A stretch of DNA of 64,000 bases from Aquicoccus sp. G2-2 (GCF_034555965.1 NZ_JAYDCK010000003.1:2976001-3040000); one strand, 5' to 3'; shown: positions 18,595 to 27,837, numbered from the stretch's first letter. Program-made: numbers and translations. Notes: generated by a model from the letters alone, not told the origin.

Positions 18595-19087
18595 ACCATA
18601 CTCCTGCATCTAACTAATTGGATATCCATGATTATCTTGCTGAATAATTACCGAGGGGTCAAGGAATTTAGAACGCACGAATCGGCAAAATTTCCGCCGA
18701 CATGATTATCTTCATAGAAATTTGGTGTATCATTGAGAGAAGCTCGTTATTCATGTTCTCTCATGGTTGAAATTGTTATGGGTGTTCGCATGCATTATGG
18801 ATCAATATTGATATGTATGATAATATATGTTCAAGTTTCTAGGTAATATATTTTTGCGAGAAATATTTTAAAAACTGACCTATACTATTTTCATATATTT
18901 GCATCACTTCTCCTGATACATCCTCACGGCCTCATCGCTTGAAATGGCTTTGGTCAAGTTTTTCCGTACCGCCTTGTCCCAGTGAGCTGACAGCAGACGA
19001 GTCCCTGATATTTGAGGATCTCTCCCTAGGATCAACGAGGTCGGTGCAAGGTAAATCGACGATTGTTGCGGTTTCGAAAATGGGGGA
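18595..19087. other. AT-rich intergenic region without a convincing gene
   Basis: About 490 bases with no supportable ORF. The stretch from about 18610 to 18910 is far more AT-rich than the rest of the window (for example TGATAATATATG near 18818) and must include the promoter of the PanE-like gene. From about 18930 the composition returns to normal. It separates the Rieske/TRAP block from the folE2 block and may mark the edge of an acquired segment. Confidence 0.6.
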
Positions 19088-20116
19088 TCAGCCGGCCTTG
19101 ATCATCGTCTCGAACAGCGCCGGTTCGAGGCCCGGTGCGGCAAAGCTGTCGCCAGCGGTCAGGACGCTGATCGCGTCGTGGCTGTGCAGGCTTTCTTGGT
19201 GGCTGGCCACGATCCGGAAATCGCCGATGCGCGGGTCCTCCTGAAGCGGTACGCTGAACAGCCGCGCCGCATCCTCGACGAAGATCGGGTTGGCGGCATT
19301 GAGCTCGGCAAAGGCTTGCTCGTCCTCGCGCTTGACCATCACTTGGGTTTCGGTCGGCACCGCCTTGCGCGCCATGTCGACAAGGTCCTCGATCCACAGC
19401 CGGTTCGGACCGTGCAATTCGACCGAGATCCGCGCAACCGACCGCTGAGAATGCGGCGTCGCCAATTGATGCCGTTCGCGGCGCGCGTGTTCGCTCAATT
19501 CGAGCGAACAGGGGCAGGTCGAAGAATAGACGTAATCGAGATGCAGGACCCGACGCCGACGCTTCCCGACACCGACCAGTTCCATGGCGATGTCGTAATA
19601 CTGGACCCCCGCGAGGCCGGACCTCAGCGACATGACCTTCAGCGGGTAGCAGAACCGCAGCAAGAGCCGCGCATCGGTACTCTCAAGGTCACGCAGGTAA
19701 TCGTCGAGCACGGCGGCCATCGTGTCGAAATCGAAGTGGACTTCGCCATGCCGGTAAAAGCTGCGCATGATCCGGGACATATTGATGCCTTTGCGGTCCT
19801 CCGCGAGGCTGACCGTGCCGGTTACCGACACTTGCAAGGTCATCTCGGTCGCGTCGCGGCAGCGGAACCGCAGCGGCACCCGGAAATTGGAAATCCCGAC
19901 ATGCTGGATCTTCCGCCGCGCGCCCCGGATCAGTGCCGCGGGGCCGTTCTGCAGATCGGGCATCGTGGCCCGGTAGGCCGCATCGGGCAGGAAGTCCTCG
20001 GGGTAGTCGCTGGAAAACGCGGGGTAGTCGCGCTCCTGTCGGGCTGTTTCGTCTTCTGTCCGCGTTCCGTTCGGCCCCGATCCGGCGGGCGTGGTCTGAG
20101 TGAATGGCGTGGTCAT
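19088..20116 (-). CDS. folE2: GTP cyclohydrolase I, FolE2/MptA type
   Basis: A 342-residue GTP cyclohydrolase IB, which converts GTP to 7,8-dihydroneopterin triphosphate for folate synthesis. Family blocks are visible: FYRHGEVHFDFDTM, and the metal-binding and active-site cysteines in YSSTCPCSLELSEHA followed by HQLATPHSQRS. FolE2 is not strictly zinc-dependent and often replaces FolE under zinc limitation. It starts one base after the sigma factor gene's stop and is the last gene of the operon. The first 40 or so residues are a Thr/Gly-rich extension. Confidence 0.92.
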   Translation of the reverse strand: MTTPFTQTTPAGSGPNGTRTEDETARQERDYPAFSSDYPEDFLPDAAYRATMPDLQNGPAALIRGARRKIQHVGISNFRVPLRFRCRDATEMTLQVSVTGTVSLAEDRKGINMSRIMRSFYRHGEVHFDFDTMAAVLDDYLRDLESTDARLLLRFCYPLKVMSLRSGLAGVQYYDIAMELVGVGKRRRRVLHLDYVYSSTCPCSLELSEHARRERHQLATPHSQRSVARISVELHGPNRLWIEDLVDMARKAVPTETQVMVKREDEQAFAELNAANPIFVEDAARLFSVPLQEDPRIGDFRIVASHQESLHSHDAISVLTAGDSFAAPGLEPALFETMIKAG

Positions 20117-20117
20117 G

Positions 20118-20819
20118 TCAGAGTCTCCCCTTCATCGTCAGTCCGGCAACCACCCGGTCGCCCATGTCGACACACCTCTTGCCGTCAAAGGGAAAGATCG
20201 CGTCGAACCCGCCGCGCACCTGTTTCTCCAGCGCCGCGCGGAGCCGCAGACGTGCCCGGAACAACCGCGTTTTGACGGTGACCGGGCTGATCTCGAGCTG
20301 ATGCGCGATGGCGGCGGTGCTCAACCCCTCGGTTTCGCGCAAAATGAAGGTCAGCCGCAGATCGGGCGGCAGGCCCGCCACGGCGGCCTCGACAAAGCCG
20401 CGAATCTGCACCCGGGCAACCGCGGTCTCGGGCGGCTCGCCGCCCTGTCCGGGGAACGCGAGGATCTGGGATGTGTTATCTTCGGTCACGGTATCATATG
20501 CCTCTTTCGGACGGTCACGCCGGAGCCGCATACGCGCGGTATTGATTGCGATCCGGGTGATCCAGGTGGAAAAGCGCGCCTCGCCGCGGAACCCGTCCAG
20601 CTTGGAAAAACCGGCAAGGTAGGTTTCCTGCACCACCTCTTCGGCCTCGGCGTCGCTGGCGACGATGCCGCGCGCGACCCGGAACAGACGTGGGTTCAGA
20701 CGGCGAACCAGCTCGCGCACCGCCATCTCGCTGCCTTGGCGCGCGGCGATCACCAGCTCGGCCTCGGGTGTCGTCGCATCCGCAAGCGGGGCCTCGTTGC
20801 GCTGTCTCCGGGCGCTCAT
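20118..20819 (-). CDS. ECF-type RNA polymerase sigma factor
   Basis: A 233-residue sigma-70 family protein. Region 2 is visible as [20 protein letters not shown], and region 4 as [20 protein letters not shown] followed by [13 protein letters not shown]. No zinc-finger anti-sigma gene is adjacent, which is unusual. It is coupled by a four-base overlap to the cupredoxin gene upstream and followed by folE2. It may direct its own operon; the target cannot be established from the sequence. Confidence 0.92.
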   Translation of the reverse strand: MSARRQRNEAPLADATTPEAELVIAARQGSEMAVRELVRRLNPRLFRVARGIVASDAEAEEVVQETYLAGFSKLDGFRGEARFSTWITRIAINTARMRLRRDRPKEAYDTVTEDNTSQILAFPGQGGEPPETAVARVQIRGFVEAAVAGLPPDLRLTFILRETEGLSTAAIAHQLEISPVTVKTRLFRARLRLRAALEKQVRGGFDAIFPFDGKRCVDMGDRVVAGLTMKGRL

Positions 20820-21346
20820 GATTTGTCCTTCACGTGCAAGGCGCCCTGCGCCAGGATCGTGTCGACCTCCGGCAGCGTTGCCAGCACCTCGGCCGAGACA
20901 TCCTCGCGATCCTCGGAAGGCCCCTTCCAGCCGGGATCGGACGGGGTTCCGACCACGATACGCCCGACCATGGCGGCCATCTCGTGCGGGATGCAGTAGT
21001 AATCATAGACTCCCGGCACGTGCAGCGTCACCTCGAAGCTCTCCCCCGGCAGCAGGAAATCGCTGTCCCAGGGCGCCGCCTTGGCCGGGATGCGCCGCAG
21101 CCGGTCATAGAGATCGGGATGATAGGTGGTGGAGGTATGGCTGTTGCCCGGGTCCCGGTTGACGAAGCGCAGCACGGTGCCCGGTGCCACGGCAAGAGCA
21201 AACGGATCGAACCAGATCCGTTCGCCCCGCGCCGTGCCGCGCATCTCGATCACCGTTTTGCGCGCCGCGAACACCGGCAGTGGAGACCCGAGGGTGGCAA
21301 TTGCGCCGCCCCCGGCCCGAATGACCTGTCGTCTCGTCCAGCTCAT
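20816..21346 (-). CDS. blue copper (cupredoxin) domain protein with Tat-like signal
   Basis: A 176-residue exported protein. The N-terminus [16 protein letters not shown] has the twin-arginine pattern and an export cleavage near PVFAA. The type 1 copper site is visible: an upstream His in [13 protein letters not shown] and the C-x2-H-x4-M motif in [13 protein letters not shown]. The domain resembles plastocyanin/pseudoazurin electron carriers. The C-terminal 45 residues are a charged extension. It overlaps both neighbours by four bases. A periplasmic copper electron carrier in an operon with a sigma factor and FolE2 suggests a metal- or redox-stress module. Confidence 0.86.
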   Translation of the reverse strand: MSWTRRQVIRAGGGAIATLGSPLPVFAARKTVIEMRGTARGERIWFDPFALAVAPGTVLRFVNRDPGNSHTSTTYHPDLYDRLRRIPAKAAPWDSDFLLPGESFEVTLHVPGVYDYYCIPHEMAAMVGRIVVGTPSDPGWKGPSEDREDVSAEVLATLPEVDTILAQGALHVKDKS

Positions 21347-21759
21347 TCCGCCAGCCGTCCCTTGGCCTCGGCATCATGGTAAAGGACCACATGCGCATGC
21401 GGCACCTCAACCCCGGGATGCCCAGCGTTGTAGTAGATATCGACCGAACTGACCGTGTGCGAACCGATGCCCAGCCCGTCATAGGCCGTGCCGTTTTCCA
21501 GCTCTTTCAGCGGTGTCATGTAGATCGTCGCCGACAGCTTGCCGTCGTGGTCATAGGCCAGGAACGGCCCCGCCGGCAGGGTCTCCGGATTAACGTACAG
21601 GGTGCCAAGGCCCGGAATGAACGCCGGAAGCGGCAGCACATCACTCACCTGCACGTAGGAACCGCCCGGAGGTGCCGCTTTCAGGGCCGACTCGTCATGG
21701 GCCTGTGCAAGGGTTGCTGTGGCCAACAGGCTCGCCGCCAGTAGGGTTTGCTTCATCAT
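21343..21759 (-). CDS. conserved periplasmic protein, His-containing, function unknown
   Basis: A 138-residue protein with a clear Sec signal peptide ([20 protein letters not shown]). The mature domain is small and ends with [19 protein letters not shown], a His-rich stretch that could bind metal. I do not recognise the fold with certainty; it may belong to a DUF family of periplasmic proteins. The ATG at 21759 has AGGA eight bases upstream; 21765 is too close to it, and the long ORF start at 21939 precedes the signal peptide and is rejected. It is the first gene of the cupredoxin/sigma/folE2 operon and overlaps the cupredoxin gene by four bases. Confidence 0.7.
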   Translation of the reverse strand: MMKQTLLAASLLATATLAQAHDESALKAAPPGGSYVQVSDVLPLPAFIPGLGTLYVNPETLPAGPFLAYDHDGKLSATIYMTPLKELENGTAYDGLGIGSHTVSSVDIYYNAGHPGVEVPHAHVVLYHDAEAKGRLAE

Positions 21760-22038
21760 ATCCATTTTCCTTTTCGGTTCTGACTGTGGTGCATCACGCG
21801 GACACATGCCCATTGGATGCAGCAGCGGCGAAAAGGTTCCCGTATTCACACCGGGCGACGAATATTTTGGAGATGTTCGAAAATCGTGTCCGCAACTTGC
21901 CGAGAGTGCGCCCGAGAAACCCAACCTATAGCAATCCAATTGGACCAGCTATTGGCACGAACTGCCGCCCCAACGGTTTCGATCTATGCTGCGGGCAAAC
22001 GCGACTTGGGTGAGAGTCTAATTTTGCTGGGTTTCAAG

Positions 22039-22114
22039 TGGTGCCGCTGAGAGGACTCGAACCTCCGACCCCATCATTACGAATGACGTGCTCTACCAGC
22101 TGAGCTACAGCGGC
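22039..22114 (-). tRNA. tRNA-Thr (anticodon CGT)
   Basis: Read on the minus strand, the acceptor GCCGCTG pairs with CAGCGGC, followed by an encoded ACCA end. The D-arm is GCTCAGCTGGTAGAGC. The anticodon stem CGTCA/TGATG encloses the loop TTCGTAA, giving anticodon CGT, which reads ACG (threonine). The T-arm is GGAGG-TTCGAGT-CCTCT. All stems pair, with G-T as the only wobble in the anticodon stem. Confidence 0.96.
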
Positions 22115-22402
22115 ATCCTTCTCTGGTGCGGCTCTATTATGGCCCTACTACCTACTCTGCGTCTACTCTAACTCACTGGCCCAAACGTCAATCATGAGAC
22201 AGTTGTCTTGCCAGCTGAGTTCCTGAGGCTGCGCGGTTGTCCGTTTAAAGGCAACACGCTAGCCGTGCAAGACAGAATCAGACCTGAATGCCGCCAGAGC
22301 GTCCACCATATCAAGACTGGGGCGCGACAGCGTGGAAAGCTGCGCGGTAGGCTTAACGGATATAGGGCGGAAGCGGTGGACGTTTACGGATAACTTCAAG
22401 GC
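22115..22402. other. intergenic region between tRNA-Thr and the duplicated-protein gene
   Basis: About 290 bases with no supportable gene. A small ORF at 22208-22393 has no signal, RBS or recognisable motif. The decamer GCCAGCTGAG near 22212 matches the D-arm of the neighbouring tRNA gene but is not part of a foldable tRNA. The region must contain the tRNA promoter and the 3' end of the long minus-strand operon; no clear terminator hairpin with a T-run was seen. Confidence 0.5.
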
Positions 22403-23209
22403 TTAGCGCGGCGCTTTGATAGCCTTGTAGACAAGCTCGCGCGCGGGGGTGCCGACTTGCGCACCAAGGCGCTGGGCGGCGGTGTTGATCGCTGAAATCA
22501 GGCCATCTTCCCATGTCGAGCGCGCATCCCCGATCCGCGCAGAGGCCGCAGCGACCGTAACGGCAGCAATGCCGCGTTGGTCCAAAGCGGGAAGGCGTGA
22601 GGTACCGGCGCCGCCACCGGCGTCATTGAAAAGCGCAAGGAAGGCCTCTGTCTTCAACGCATTTGCCGGATTGCCGCCGAAAAGCGCCCCGTGGGAGCCG
22701 GTTGCAATCACTTGTCCAGCATCGTCAGGCCGCACAAGCCCGGCGGAATCGACCAGTATCAGGTCACGCACAGCCCCTTGCGGCCGTAATATTTCGCGGC
22801 CTTCCCTGATTTCGGGGCAGGGTTTAGTGGGGGCGTCAGCCGTAATCATTACGTCCGCGGCAGCGGCACAGGACATTCCCGGCAAGACCCCGAGCGATTG
22901 GGCCACGGTGTTGACGTGGGAAACCTGTCCATGTGCGAGCATCTGCGCAGCGTCACCGATATTGGCGCTGGCATGATCTATTGCTGCTGCTGCCATGCCT
23001 TGTAGGGCCAGCCAAGCCAATCCACCAATACCTGCGCGGTCCAGCCCGACACCGGCATCATTGAAGATCGCCGCGCGGCATAGGCTTTGTCGTGCCAGAT
23101 AGGCGGCGTAAATGCCGCCATGCGAGCCTGTGACGACAACCTTTCCAGCAGCGGTATTGTTGTCCAGTCTGGTGACGCTGTCGGCCAGAACCAGAGACTC
23201 CTCAGGCAA
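22403..23209 (-). CDS. unrecognised protein made of two tandem homologous domains (GSHG/FNDAG repeats)
   Basis: A 268-residue soluble protein that I cannot assign to a family. It contains two copies of one domain about 143 residues apart. Paired motifs are VVVTGSHGGIYAA (residue 25 on) and VIATGSHGALFGG (167 on); AIFNDAGVG (48) and ALFNDAGGG (193); SANIGDA (81) and SARIGDA (223); VNTVAQSLG (99) and INTAAQRLG (241). The repeated Ser-His, Asn-Asp and Gly-Asp pairs look like conserved functional residues rather than structure alone. It overlaps the thiamine enzyme gene by eight bases and ends the operon, so it probably handles a substrate or product of that enzyme. No signal peptide. Confidence 0.75.
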   Translation of the reverse strand: MPEESLVLADSVTRLDNNTAAGKVVVTGSHGGIYAAYLARQSLCRAAIFNDAGVGLDRAGIGGLAWLALQGMAAAAIDHASANIGDAAQMLAHGQVSHVNTVAQSLGVLPGMSCAAAADVMITADAPTKPCPEIREGREILRPQGAVRDLILVDSAGLVRPDDAGQVIATGSHGALFGGNPANALKTEAFLALFNDAGGGAGTSRLPALDQRGIAAVTVAAASARIGDARSTWEDGLISAINTAAQRLGAQVGTPARELVYKAIKAPR

Positions 23210-24929
23210 TGCGATCGCCTTTCTTGACCTTAACCGCCCGACTATCGGCGGCTGGCAGCATCTTGCCCGGATCGCGGGTCACGACAACATCCAGCACTGT
23301 GGGCCGCCCGGTTTCGGCCAGCCCCTGTTTCAGCGCATCTGCAAGGGCATCCGGTGTCTCGACACGCAGACCGAGGCAGCCCATGGCCTCGGCCACGCGT
23401 GCATAATTGGTCTCGGCCAGATCGCTCGATTGATAGGCATCCGGCCCATACATCAGATGTTGCAGCGCCTTGACGTAGCCTGAGGCGGCGTTGTTCACCA
23501 CGATGATGGTGGGCGCGAGCCCCATGCGGCGGGCGGTTTCGATCTCGCCCAGCACCATGTTGAAGCCGCCATCGCCGGTCAGGGCAACGACAGGCCGGTC
23601 AGGGGCGGCCATGCAAGCACCGATGGCCCCTGGCAGGCCATAGCCGATCGAGGCGAACCCGCGATCCGGCACGAACCCGCGCCTTGCCTGTTTGCTGTCA
23701 TAAAGCAACCCGCCCCAATGGGCAGCGAAGCCGCCATCCGCGATCAATATCGCATCTTCAGGCAGGTGCTGGTTCAATTCCCCCATCAGGCGGCCCATCG
23801 ACACGGGAACGTCTTCGCTTTCCAGCCGTTCGCGTGCCATTTCGCGCCATTTGGCCATATCAGAGACGATTCTTGCGCACCAATTGCTTCGGGCTTGCGG
23901 CGCGGCGGTGTCTTTCAACGCTGCAAGCAGGTCGCGCAACCCCTCGCGGGCATCGCCCCACAAAGGCAGCGTGGAGGCATATGTGCGCCCGATTTCCTCG
24001 GCCACGCAATCGAGATGGATCACGGTTTTTCCGGGGGCGGGCACGGTATAGCGTTTGGTCGCGATCTCTCCGAGTTTGCAACCTACCACCAGCAGGCAAT
24101 CGCTTTGCTCTATAAGGTCATTGGCAATCCGGTCATAGCGACCGAACAGGCCCGCCGATAGCGGGTTGGTGCAGGCAATAGCGCCCTTGCCGCTCATGGT
24201 GTGGGCGACCGGAATTTGCGCCGCTTCGGCCAACGCGGTCAGATCTCCGGCAGCCTGCGAGATATGCACACCGCCGCCTGCAAGGATCAGCGGGCGTTCG
24301 GAAGTGGCCAACAAGGCGACCGCCTCGGCCAGCCCGGCGGCCTCGGGGCGGCAGCGCAAGGCGGGGGCGGATTGGTAGCGCGGGTCGACGTCAAAATCGC
24401 TTCCGGTGAACCCAAAGGTGCCGTGGCAAACATCTTCGGGCACGATCAACACGACAGGGCCGGGGCGGCCCGTGGTGGCGACCTGAAACGCGCGGGCCAG
24501 CAATTCGGGGATACGATGCACGGCCTCGACGCGGATCACCTCCTTGGTGGCGGGGCGCAGGATTTCGGCCTGATGAGTCTCCTGTGTCATGTTTTTCCAC
24601 GAATGATCGCGGTGGGTATCACCGACGATGGCGACGATGGGTGAACCCGCGTTCAATGCCTCGACCAGCCCGGTCACAAGGTTCGTCGCCCCCGGCCCCA
24701 GCGTTGCATCAACCAGTCCGACACGGCCCGAAACCTTGGCATAGGCATCGGCGGCAAATGTGCCACAACGCTCGTCGTTGATCAGGTGGTGGTTCACCCC
24801 CAGACGGCGCGCCGCGTCATAAAACGGCAGAAGCTGAAACCCGCCCATGCCGAAGATCGGCCCGGCGTCATGCGCAAGCAAGGTTCGGGCCAGTGCTTCA
24901 CCGCCGGTCATTTCATTGGTATCGGTCAT
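23202..24929 (-). CDS. thiamine pyrophosphate-dependent enzyme, acetolactate synthase large-subunit-like
   Basis: A 575-residue protein with the three-domain layout of the acetohydroxyacid synthase/pyruvate decarboxylase family. The activating Glu is E53 in INDERCGTFAADAY. The C-terminal TPP/Mg motif starts ALTGDGGFNMVLGEIETAR and ends IIVVNNAASGYVK. The early LGPGATNLVTGLVEALNAGS region is typical of acetolactate-synthase-like enzymes. No regulatory small subunit is nearby, so a catabolic lyase or carboligase role is more likely than branched-chain amino acid synthesis. GAGG lies five bases before the ATG. It follows the TRAP large permease by seven bases. Confidence 0.87.
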   Translation of the reverse strand: MTDTNEMTGGEALARTLLAHDAGPIFGMGGFQLLPFYDAARRLGVNHHLINDERCGTFAADAYAKVSGRVGLVDATLGPGATNLVTGLVEALNAGSPIVAIVGDTHRDHSWKNMTQETHQAEILRPATKEVIRVEAVHRIPELLARAFQVATTGRPGPVVLIVPEDVCHGTFGFTGSDFDVDPRYQSAPALRCRPEAAGLAEAVALLATSERPLILAGGGVHISQAAGDLTALAEAAQIPVAHTMSGKGAIACTNPLSAGLFGRYDRIANDLIEQSDCLLVVGCKLGEIATKRYTVPAPGKTVIHLDCVAEEIGRTYASTLPLWGDAREGLRDLLAALKDTAAPQARSNWCARIVSDMAKWREMARERLESEDVPVSMGRLMGELNQHLPEDAILIADGGFAAHWGGLLYDSKQARRGFVPDRGFASIGYGLPGAIGACMAAPDRPVVALTGDGGFNMVLGEIETARRMGLAPTIIVVNNAASGYVKALQHLMYGPDAYQSSDLAETNYARVAEAMGCLGLRVETPDALADALKQGLAETGRPTVLDVVVTRDPGKMLPAADSRAVKVKKGDRIA

Positions 24930-24936
24930 GTCAGCC

Positions 24937-26238
24937 TCATGTGATGCGATAGCCCAGCAGCCGTGGCAGCCAGAGCGAGATTTCAGGAAACGCGATGATC
25001 AGGCCCAGCACGATGGCCATGCCCAGCAAGAGCCAGCCAACCCAGCGAAAGGTCGATTCCATAGGAACGCCGGCAATTTTGGCGGTCACCATCAGGTTTA
25101 CCGCCACTGGCGGGGTAAACTGACCCATGGCGATATTGATCGCGATCACCACCCCGAACCAGACATAGGACCAGCCGAAACTGTCGACGATGGGCATCAA
25201 CAGCGGCAGGGTGATCAGGTAGATCGACACCCCGTCGAGCACCATCCCCGCCAGCAGCATCAAGATCATTACCAGCGTCAGAATTACCCATTGATTGTTG
25301 CTGATGCCAAGCACCCATTCAGCGGCACCGGAAAACGCACCCATGGTTGACCCGGCCCATGCAAACAGGCCCGCAAGCGAGAGGATAATCATCAGAACGC
25401 CCGAGATACGCGCGCTTTCGGCCAACACGGCATAGATTTCACGCCATCCCATTGTGCGATAGATTACCGTTCCGACGAAAAGCCCGTAAGCCACGGCAAC
25501 CACCGCCGTTTCAGTTGGCGTGAACAGGCCTGAGCGCAGGCCGCCAAGGATAATCACCGGTGCCATCAGGCCGGGAAAGGCGCGCCACAGGCTTGACCAG
25601 AAGGGTGCGCGCTGCGGCGTCTCTCCGGCACCAAAATCATGGCGGCGGCTCAAAAGAACGGTGGGCACCGCGATGGCCACGCCCAGCAGCAATCCGGGAA
25701 TCATACCAGCGGCAAAAAGCGCGCGCAGGTCCATTCCCGGCACGATCACCGAATAGATGATCATTGCGATTGAGGGTGGGATCAGGATCGCGGTTGATGC
25801 CGATGAGGCGACGACCGAGGCCGTAAATCCGCGCGGATAGCCCGCCTTGACCATTGAGGGCAGCATCACTGTGGCCACGGCCGCCGCATCGGCAGGGCCG
25901 GACCCGGACATACCACCCATGATCATGCACACGACGATAGCCACCAGAGCCAGCCCGCCCCGGCGTGGCCCGATCAGCGATTGCGCAAATTCAACCAGCC
26001 TTGCCGCAACGCCCGATCGCTCAAAAACCGCCCCGGTCAGAATGAACAGCGGAATCGCGATCAGCGGATATTTGGCAATCCCGGCATAGGTATTGGTCCC
26101 GATCATTGCCAGCGCGTTGGCGTCAAGCCCGAACCAAACGCCAAGGGCACCGCCCAACCCCAAGGCCACCGCAATCGGGGTGCCAAGCATCATCAACACA
26201 AAAAAAACGCCCAGAAGCGCCAGATTGGCGGCGATCAT
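24937..26238 (-). CDS. TRAP transporter large permease DctM-like
   Basis: A 433-residue permease with about 12 membrane segments. Family blocks include GPRRGGLALVAIVVCMIMGG, STAILIPPSIAMIIYSVIVP and GQFTPPVAVNLMVTAKIAGV. It overlaps the small permease by four bases. With the two genes upstream it forms a complete DctPQM importer, the second in the window, lying between a dehydrogenase E1 pair and a thiamine enzyme. Confidence 0.92.
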   Translation of the reverse strand: MIAANLALLGVFFVLMMLGTPIAVALGLGGALGVWFGLDANALAMIGTNTYAGIAKYPLIAIPLFILTGAVFERSGVAARLVEFAQSLIGPRRGGLALVAIVVCMIMGGMSGSGPADAAAVATVMLPSMVKAGYPRGFTASVVASSASTAILIPPSIAMIIYSVIVPGMDLRALFAAGMIPGLLLGVAIAVPTVLLSRRHDFGAGETPQRAPFWSSLWRAFPGLMAPVIILGGLRSGLFTPTETAVVAVAYGLFVGTVIYRTMGWREIYAVLAESARISGVLMIILSLAGLFAWAGSTMGAFSGAAEWVLGISNNQWVILTLVMILMLLAGMVLDGVSIYLITLPLLMPIVDSFGWSYVWFGVVIAINIAMGQFTPPVAVNLMVTAKIAGVPMESTFRWVGWLLLGMAIVLGLIIAFPEISLWLPRLLGYRIT

Positions 26239-26759
26239 TGCGCACGCCCCTTACCCCGGATCAGAACCGCCCAGCCACGCCCCAAAACGCGCAGCAGGAT
26301 TGCCACCGACAGGATCGGCATCCAGATCGTATAGATCCAGGAGGGATTGCCCAGCCCCGGCGTGGTCTCTGACCAATACCATTCGGAATAGGTCACTTTG
26401 ATACCGTAATAGAGCACCAGTGAAAACATCAGCGTGGTCGCCAGCAAGCTTACCACATCGGCCAGAAAGCGGAGTTTCGGCGGCAGCCGCTTGCGCAGAA
26501 AGGTGATGCGGATATGTTCGTTCGCCGCGAACCCGGCCGATGCCCCAACAAATGTCATGAACACCAGAAGAAACACTGAATACTCTTCGGTAAAGGCGAA
26601 TGAGATATCTGTGGCATAGCGCGCGACCACGTTGCCAAACGAGATCAGGCAGATCAGCGCCATTGCTGCCGCCCCTAGCGCATCTTCGATGCGAACAGAT
26701 ACGATGGTGTGTTCGGTGCCGGTGTCATCTTCCAGCGGCAGGTCTGGGATCTCTGTCAT
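26235..26759 (-). CDS. TRAP transporter small permease DctQ-like
   Basis: A 174-residue membrane protein with about four helices. FGNVVARYATDISFAFTEEY followed by FVGASAGFAANEHIRI are the DctQ signature regions. The ATG at 26759 has AGGAG six bases upstream; the longer ORF start at 26903 would lie inside the binding-protein gene. It forms the membrane complex with the large permease that it overlaps. Confidence 0.9.
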   Translation of the reverse strand: MTEIPDLPLEDDTGTEHTIVSVRIEDALGAAAMALICLISFGNVVARYATDISFAFTEEYSVFLLVFMTFVGASAGFAANEHIRITFLRKRLPPKLRFLADVVSLLATTLMFSLVLYYGIKVTYSEWYWSETTPGLGNPSWIYTIWMPILSVAILLRVLGRGWAVLIRGKGRAQ

Positions 26760-26781
26760 ATGTCGCTCCTGCACGACGGTT

Positions 26782-26808
26782 GCGCCCGAGCCAAAATAGC
26801 TCGGGCGC
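26782..26808 (-). promoter_or_regulatory. intercistronic hairpin between dctP-like and dctQ-like genes
   Basis: GCGCCCGAGC pairs perfectly with GCTCGGGCGC, ten base pairs around a seven-base loop. It lies in the 55-base gap after the binding-protein stop and has no following T-run. The likely effect is to stabilise the upstream message and lower permease expression. Confidence 0.65.
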
Positions 26809-26814
26809 GCGTGG

Positions 26815-27837
26815 TCAGCGGTTGGCGATGGATTTTTCGGCCATGTCAACCAGATCGGCTCCGATCTTTTCTTTCCATTTGGCATAGACGTCGCGCGTTG
26901 CATCGACGAAGGCCTGACGTTCCGTATCGTTCAGGGTGACGATATCGACGCCGTGGCCTTTGATCTCGTCGATCAGGCTTTCGTCATCCTTGGTCAGACC
27001 CTTGCGCGCAACTTCAACGCCGTAAGCGCCGGCATCAACTGCGGCTTGACGCAGGATTTTCTGATCCTCGGGTGTGAAACTGTCCCAGACCTGTGGGTTG
27101 ACCACGAAGATCAGCGGATCGGCCACATAGTGCCACAGGGTGACGTTTTTCTGTCCCAGATCCTGCATGTTCAAGACCGAATAGATCGTCAGCGGGTTTT
27201 CCTGCCCATCGACGGCACCGGTTGTCAGCGCGGGTTGCGCGTCTGCCCAGCTCATCTGGGTGGGGTTGGCGCCGAAAGCATCGAACATATCACTGAAGAT
27301 TGGTGAGCCGACAACCCGCAGTTTCAACCCTTTCATATCGGCGGGCGTATGGATTGGGCGCACCGAATTGGTCACTTCGCGGAAGCCGTTTTCGGCCCAG
27401 GCCAGCGGCACCGCGCCATTCTTGCGTACGATTTCAAAAATCTCGTCGCCGACCGGTCCATGGGTCAGGGCGTCAATCGCCTTGTAGTCCGGCATCAGGA
27501 ACGGCAGCGAAAACAGGTTCAGCTCGGTAATCTGTGGCGACCAGTTGATCGTTGATCCGACCGCCATGTCGATTACGCCTTGCCGGATAGCGGTGAATTC
27601 GCGGGTCTGGTCGCCCTGCACAAGTTGAACGCCGGGGTAAACTTTGAGTTTGATGCGCCCGTCTGTGCGTTCCTTGGTCAGTTCGGCCCATTTTTCGGCG
27701 GCCAGCCCCCAAGGAAACGGCGCCGGAACAACGGTCGAGACGCGGTATTCATCCTTGTACTCCTGTGCCACTGCGGCGGTCGCGCCGAGTATGGCAAGGG
27801 CAGCCCCTGCGGATACTATGGTTTTGACAAAGTTCAT
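26815..27837 (-). CDS. TRAP transporter substrate-binding protein DctP-like
   Basis: A 340-residue secreted receptor with a signal peptide of about 24 residues ending ATAAVA. The mature part begins QEYKDEYRVSTVVPAPFPWG, and the ligand-contacting region reads MKGLKLRVVGSPIFSDMFDA, including the Arg expected to bind a carboxylate. The ATG at 27837 has GGGAG upstream; the long ORF start at 27903 lacks one. It lies 43 bases after E1-beta, so uptake and oxidation genes are in one transcript. Confidence 0.92.
   Translation of the reverse strand: MNFVKTIVSAGAALAILGATAAVAQEYKDEYRVSTVVPAPFPWGLAAEKWAELTKERTDGRIKLKVYPGVQLVQGDQTREFTAIRQGVIDMAVGSTINWSPQITELNLFSLPFLMPDYKAIDALTHGPVGDEIFEIVRKNGAVPLAWAENGFREVTNSVRPIHTPADMKGLKLRVVGSPIFSDMFDAFGANPTQMSWADAQPALTTGAVDGQENPLTIYSVLNMQDLGQKNVTLWHYVADPLIFVVNPQVWDSFTPEDQKILRQAAVDAGAYGVEVARKGLTKDDESLIDEIKGHGVDIVTLNDTERQAFVDATRDVYAKWKEKIGADLVDMAEKSIANR

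Noticed and set aside
18939-19244. Small plus-strand ORF at the folE2 end
   Set aside because: Mostly antisense to folE2 with no RBS or motif; possible relic in its first part could not be supported.
19178-20275. Plus-strand ORF of 365 codons over folE2
   Set aside because: No motif, and folE2 on the minus strand has family signatures throughout.
22185-22240. tRNA-like fragment beside tRNA-Thr (GCCAGCTGAG)
   Set aside because: Only the D-arm decamer matches; no acceptor or anticodon stems, so neither a second tRNA nor an attachment-site copy can be claimed.
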